Positions 5,042 to 5,048 of a DNA stretch of 5,048 nt are shown here, in pieces (the stretch's first letter is position 1; every line of letters begins with the position of its first letter). The stretch is from an uncultured Ruminobacter sp. (lineage in GTDB: Bacteria > Pseudomonadota > Gammaproteobacteria > Enterobacterales > Succinivibrionaceae): positions 1 through 5,048 of the forward strand of contig CAAFXL010000224.1 in assembly GCA_900767005.1 (NCBI GenBank), written 5' to 3'. A model generated the notes under the pieces. It was not told the origin of the DNA and searched no databases. It saw only the letters and a program-made list of their open reading frames with translations. Position numbers and translations under genes: made by a program.

Positions 5042-5048
5042 AAAAATC

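Noticed and set aside
1..5048. Novel defence, mobile or secondary-metabolite system
   Set aside because: All genes but one are recognisable housekeeping genes in a conserved order; no transposase, integrase, direct-repeat boundaries, CRISPR repeats or toxin-antitoxin pair is visible.

Overview
The window is a conserved housekeeping locus from an AT-rich gammaproteobacterium, by eye roughly one-third G+C and lower between genes. The order ffh-rpsP-rimM-trmD-rplS is the classic gammaproteobacterial arrangement, and the proteins resemble E. coli and Haemophilus versions. A GATC-specific MutH nuclease restricts the likely source to the Dam/MutH-bearing gammaproteobacteria (Enterobacterales, Pasteurellales, Vibrionales, Aeromonadales, Alteromonadales, Orbales and relatives). 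The low G+C and a small glycogen-binding-type protein would fit a host-associated or gut lineage such as Succinivibrionaceae or Orbaceae, but that placement is a guess.

Layout. Bases 1-30 are not genomic: they match the 3' part of the Illumina TruSeq read-2 adapter, so the biological sequence starts at 31 inside ffh. The ffh gene (SRP GTPase, first ~44 residues missing) ends at 1271 and is followed by an intrinsic terminator. An AT-rich spacer then carries a good sigma70-type promoter (1451-1478) and a leader with a small hairpin plus T-run. This promoter should drive rpsP (bS16), rimM (30S maturation factor), trmD (tRNA m1G37 methyltransferase) and rplS (bL19), which are 19, 23 and 36 nt apart and end at a strong GC-rich terminator (3556-3586).

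After that comes a T-rich gap, including 100 consecutive bases with no C on the + strand, and then two genes on the minus strand. The first is a 110-residue stand-alone CBM48/isoamylase-E-set domain protein (3845-4177) with its own terminator and a 12-bp dyad in its upstream region. The second is mutH (4424-5041), whose start codon lies 7 bp from the window end.

The + strand genes serve protein targeting, ribosome assembly and decoding fidelity. MutH is the strand-discriminating nick enzyme of methyl-directed mismatch repair. The small E-set protein is the only gene here without a clear role. I see no mobile element, CRISPR array, tRNA, rRNA or novel defence-like system. The points worth a second look are the adapter artefact, the orphan CBM48 protein, the shortened MutH C-terminal loop and several unexplained intergenic structures.
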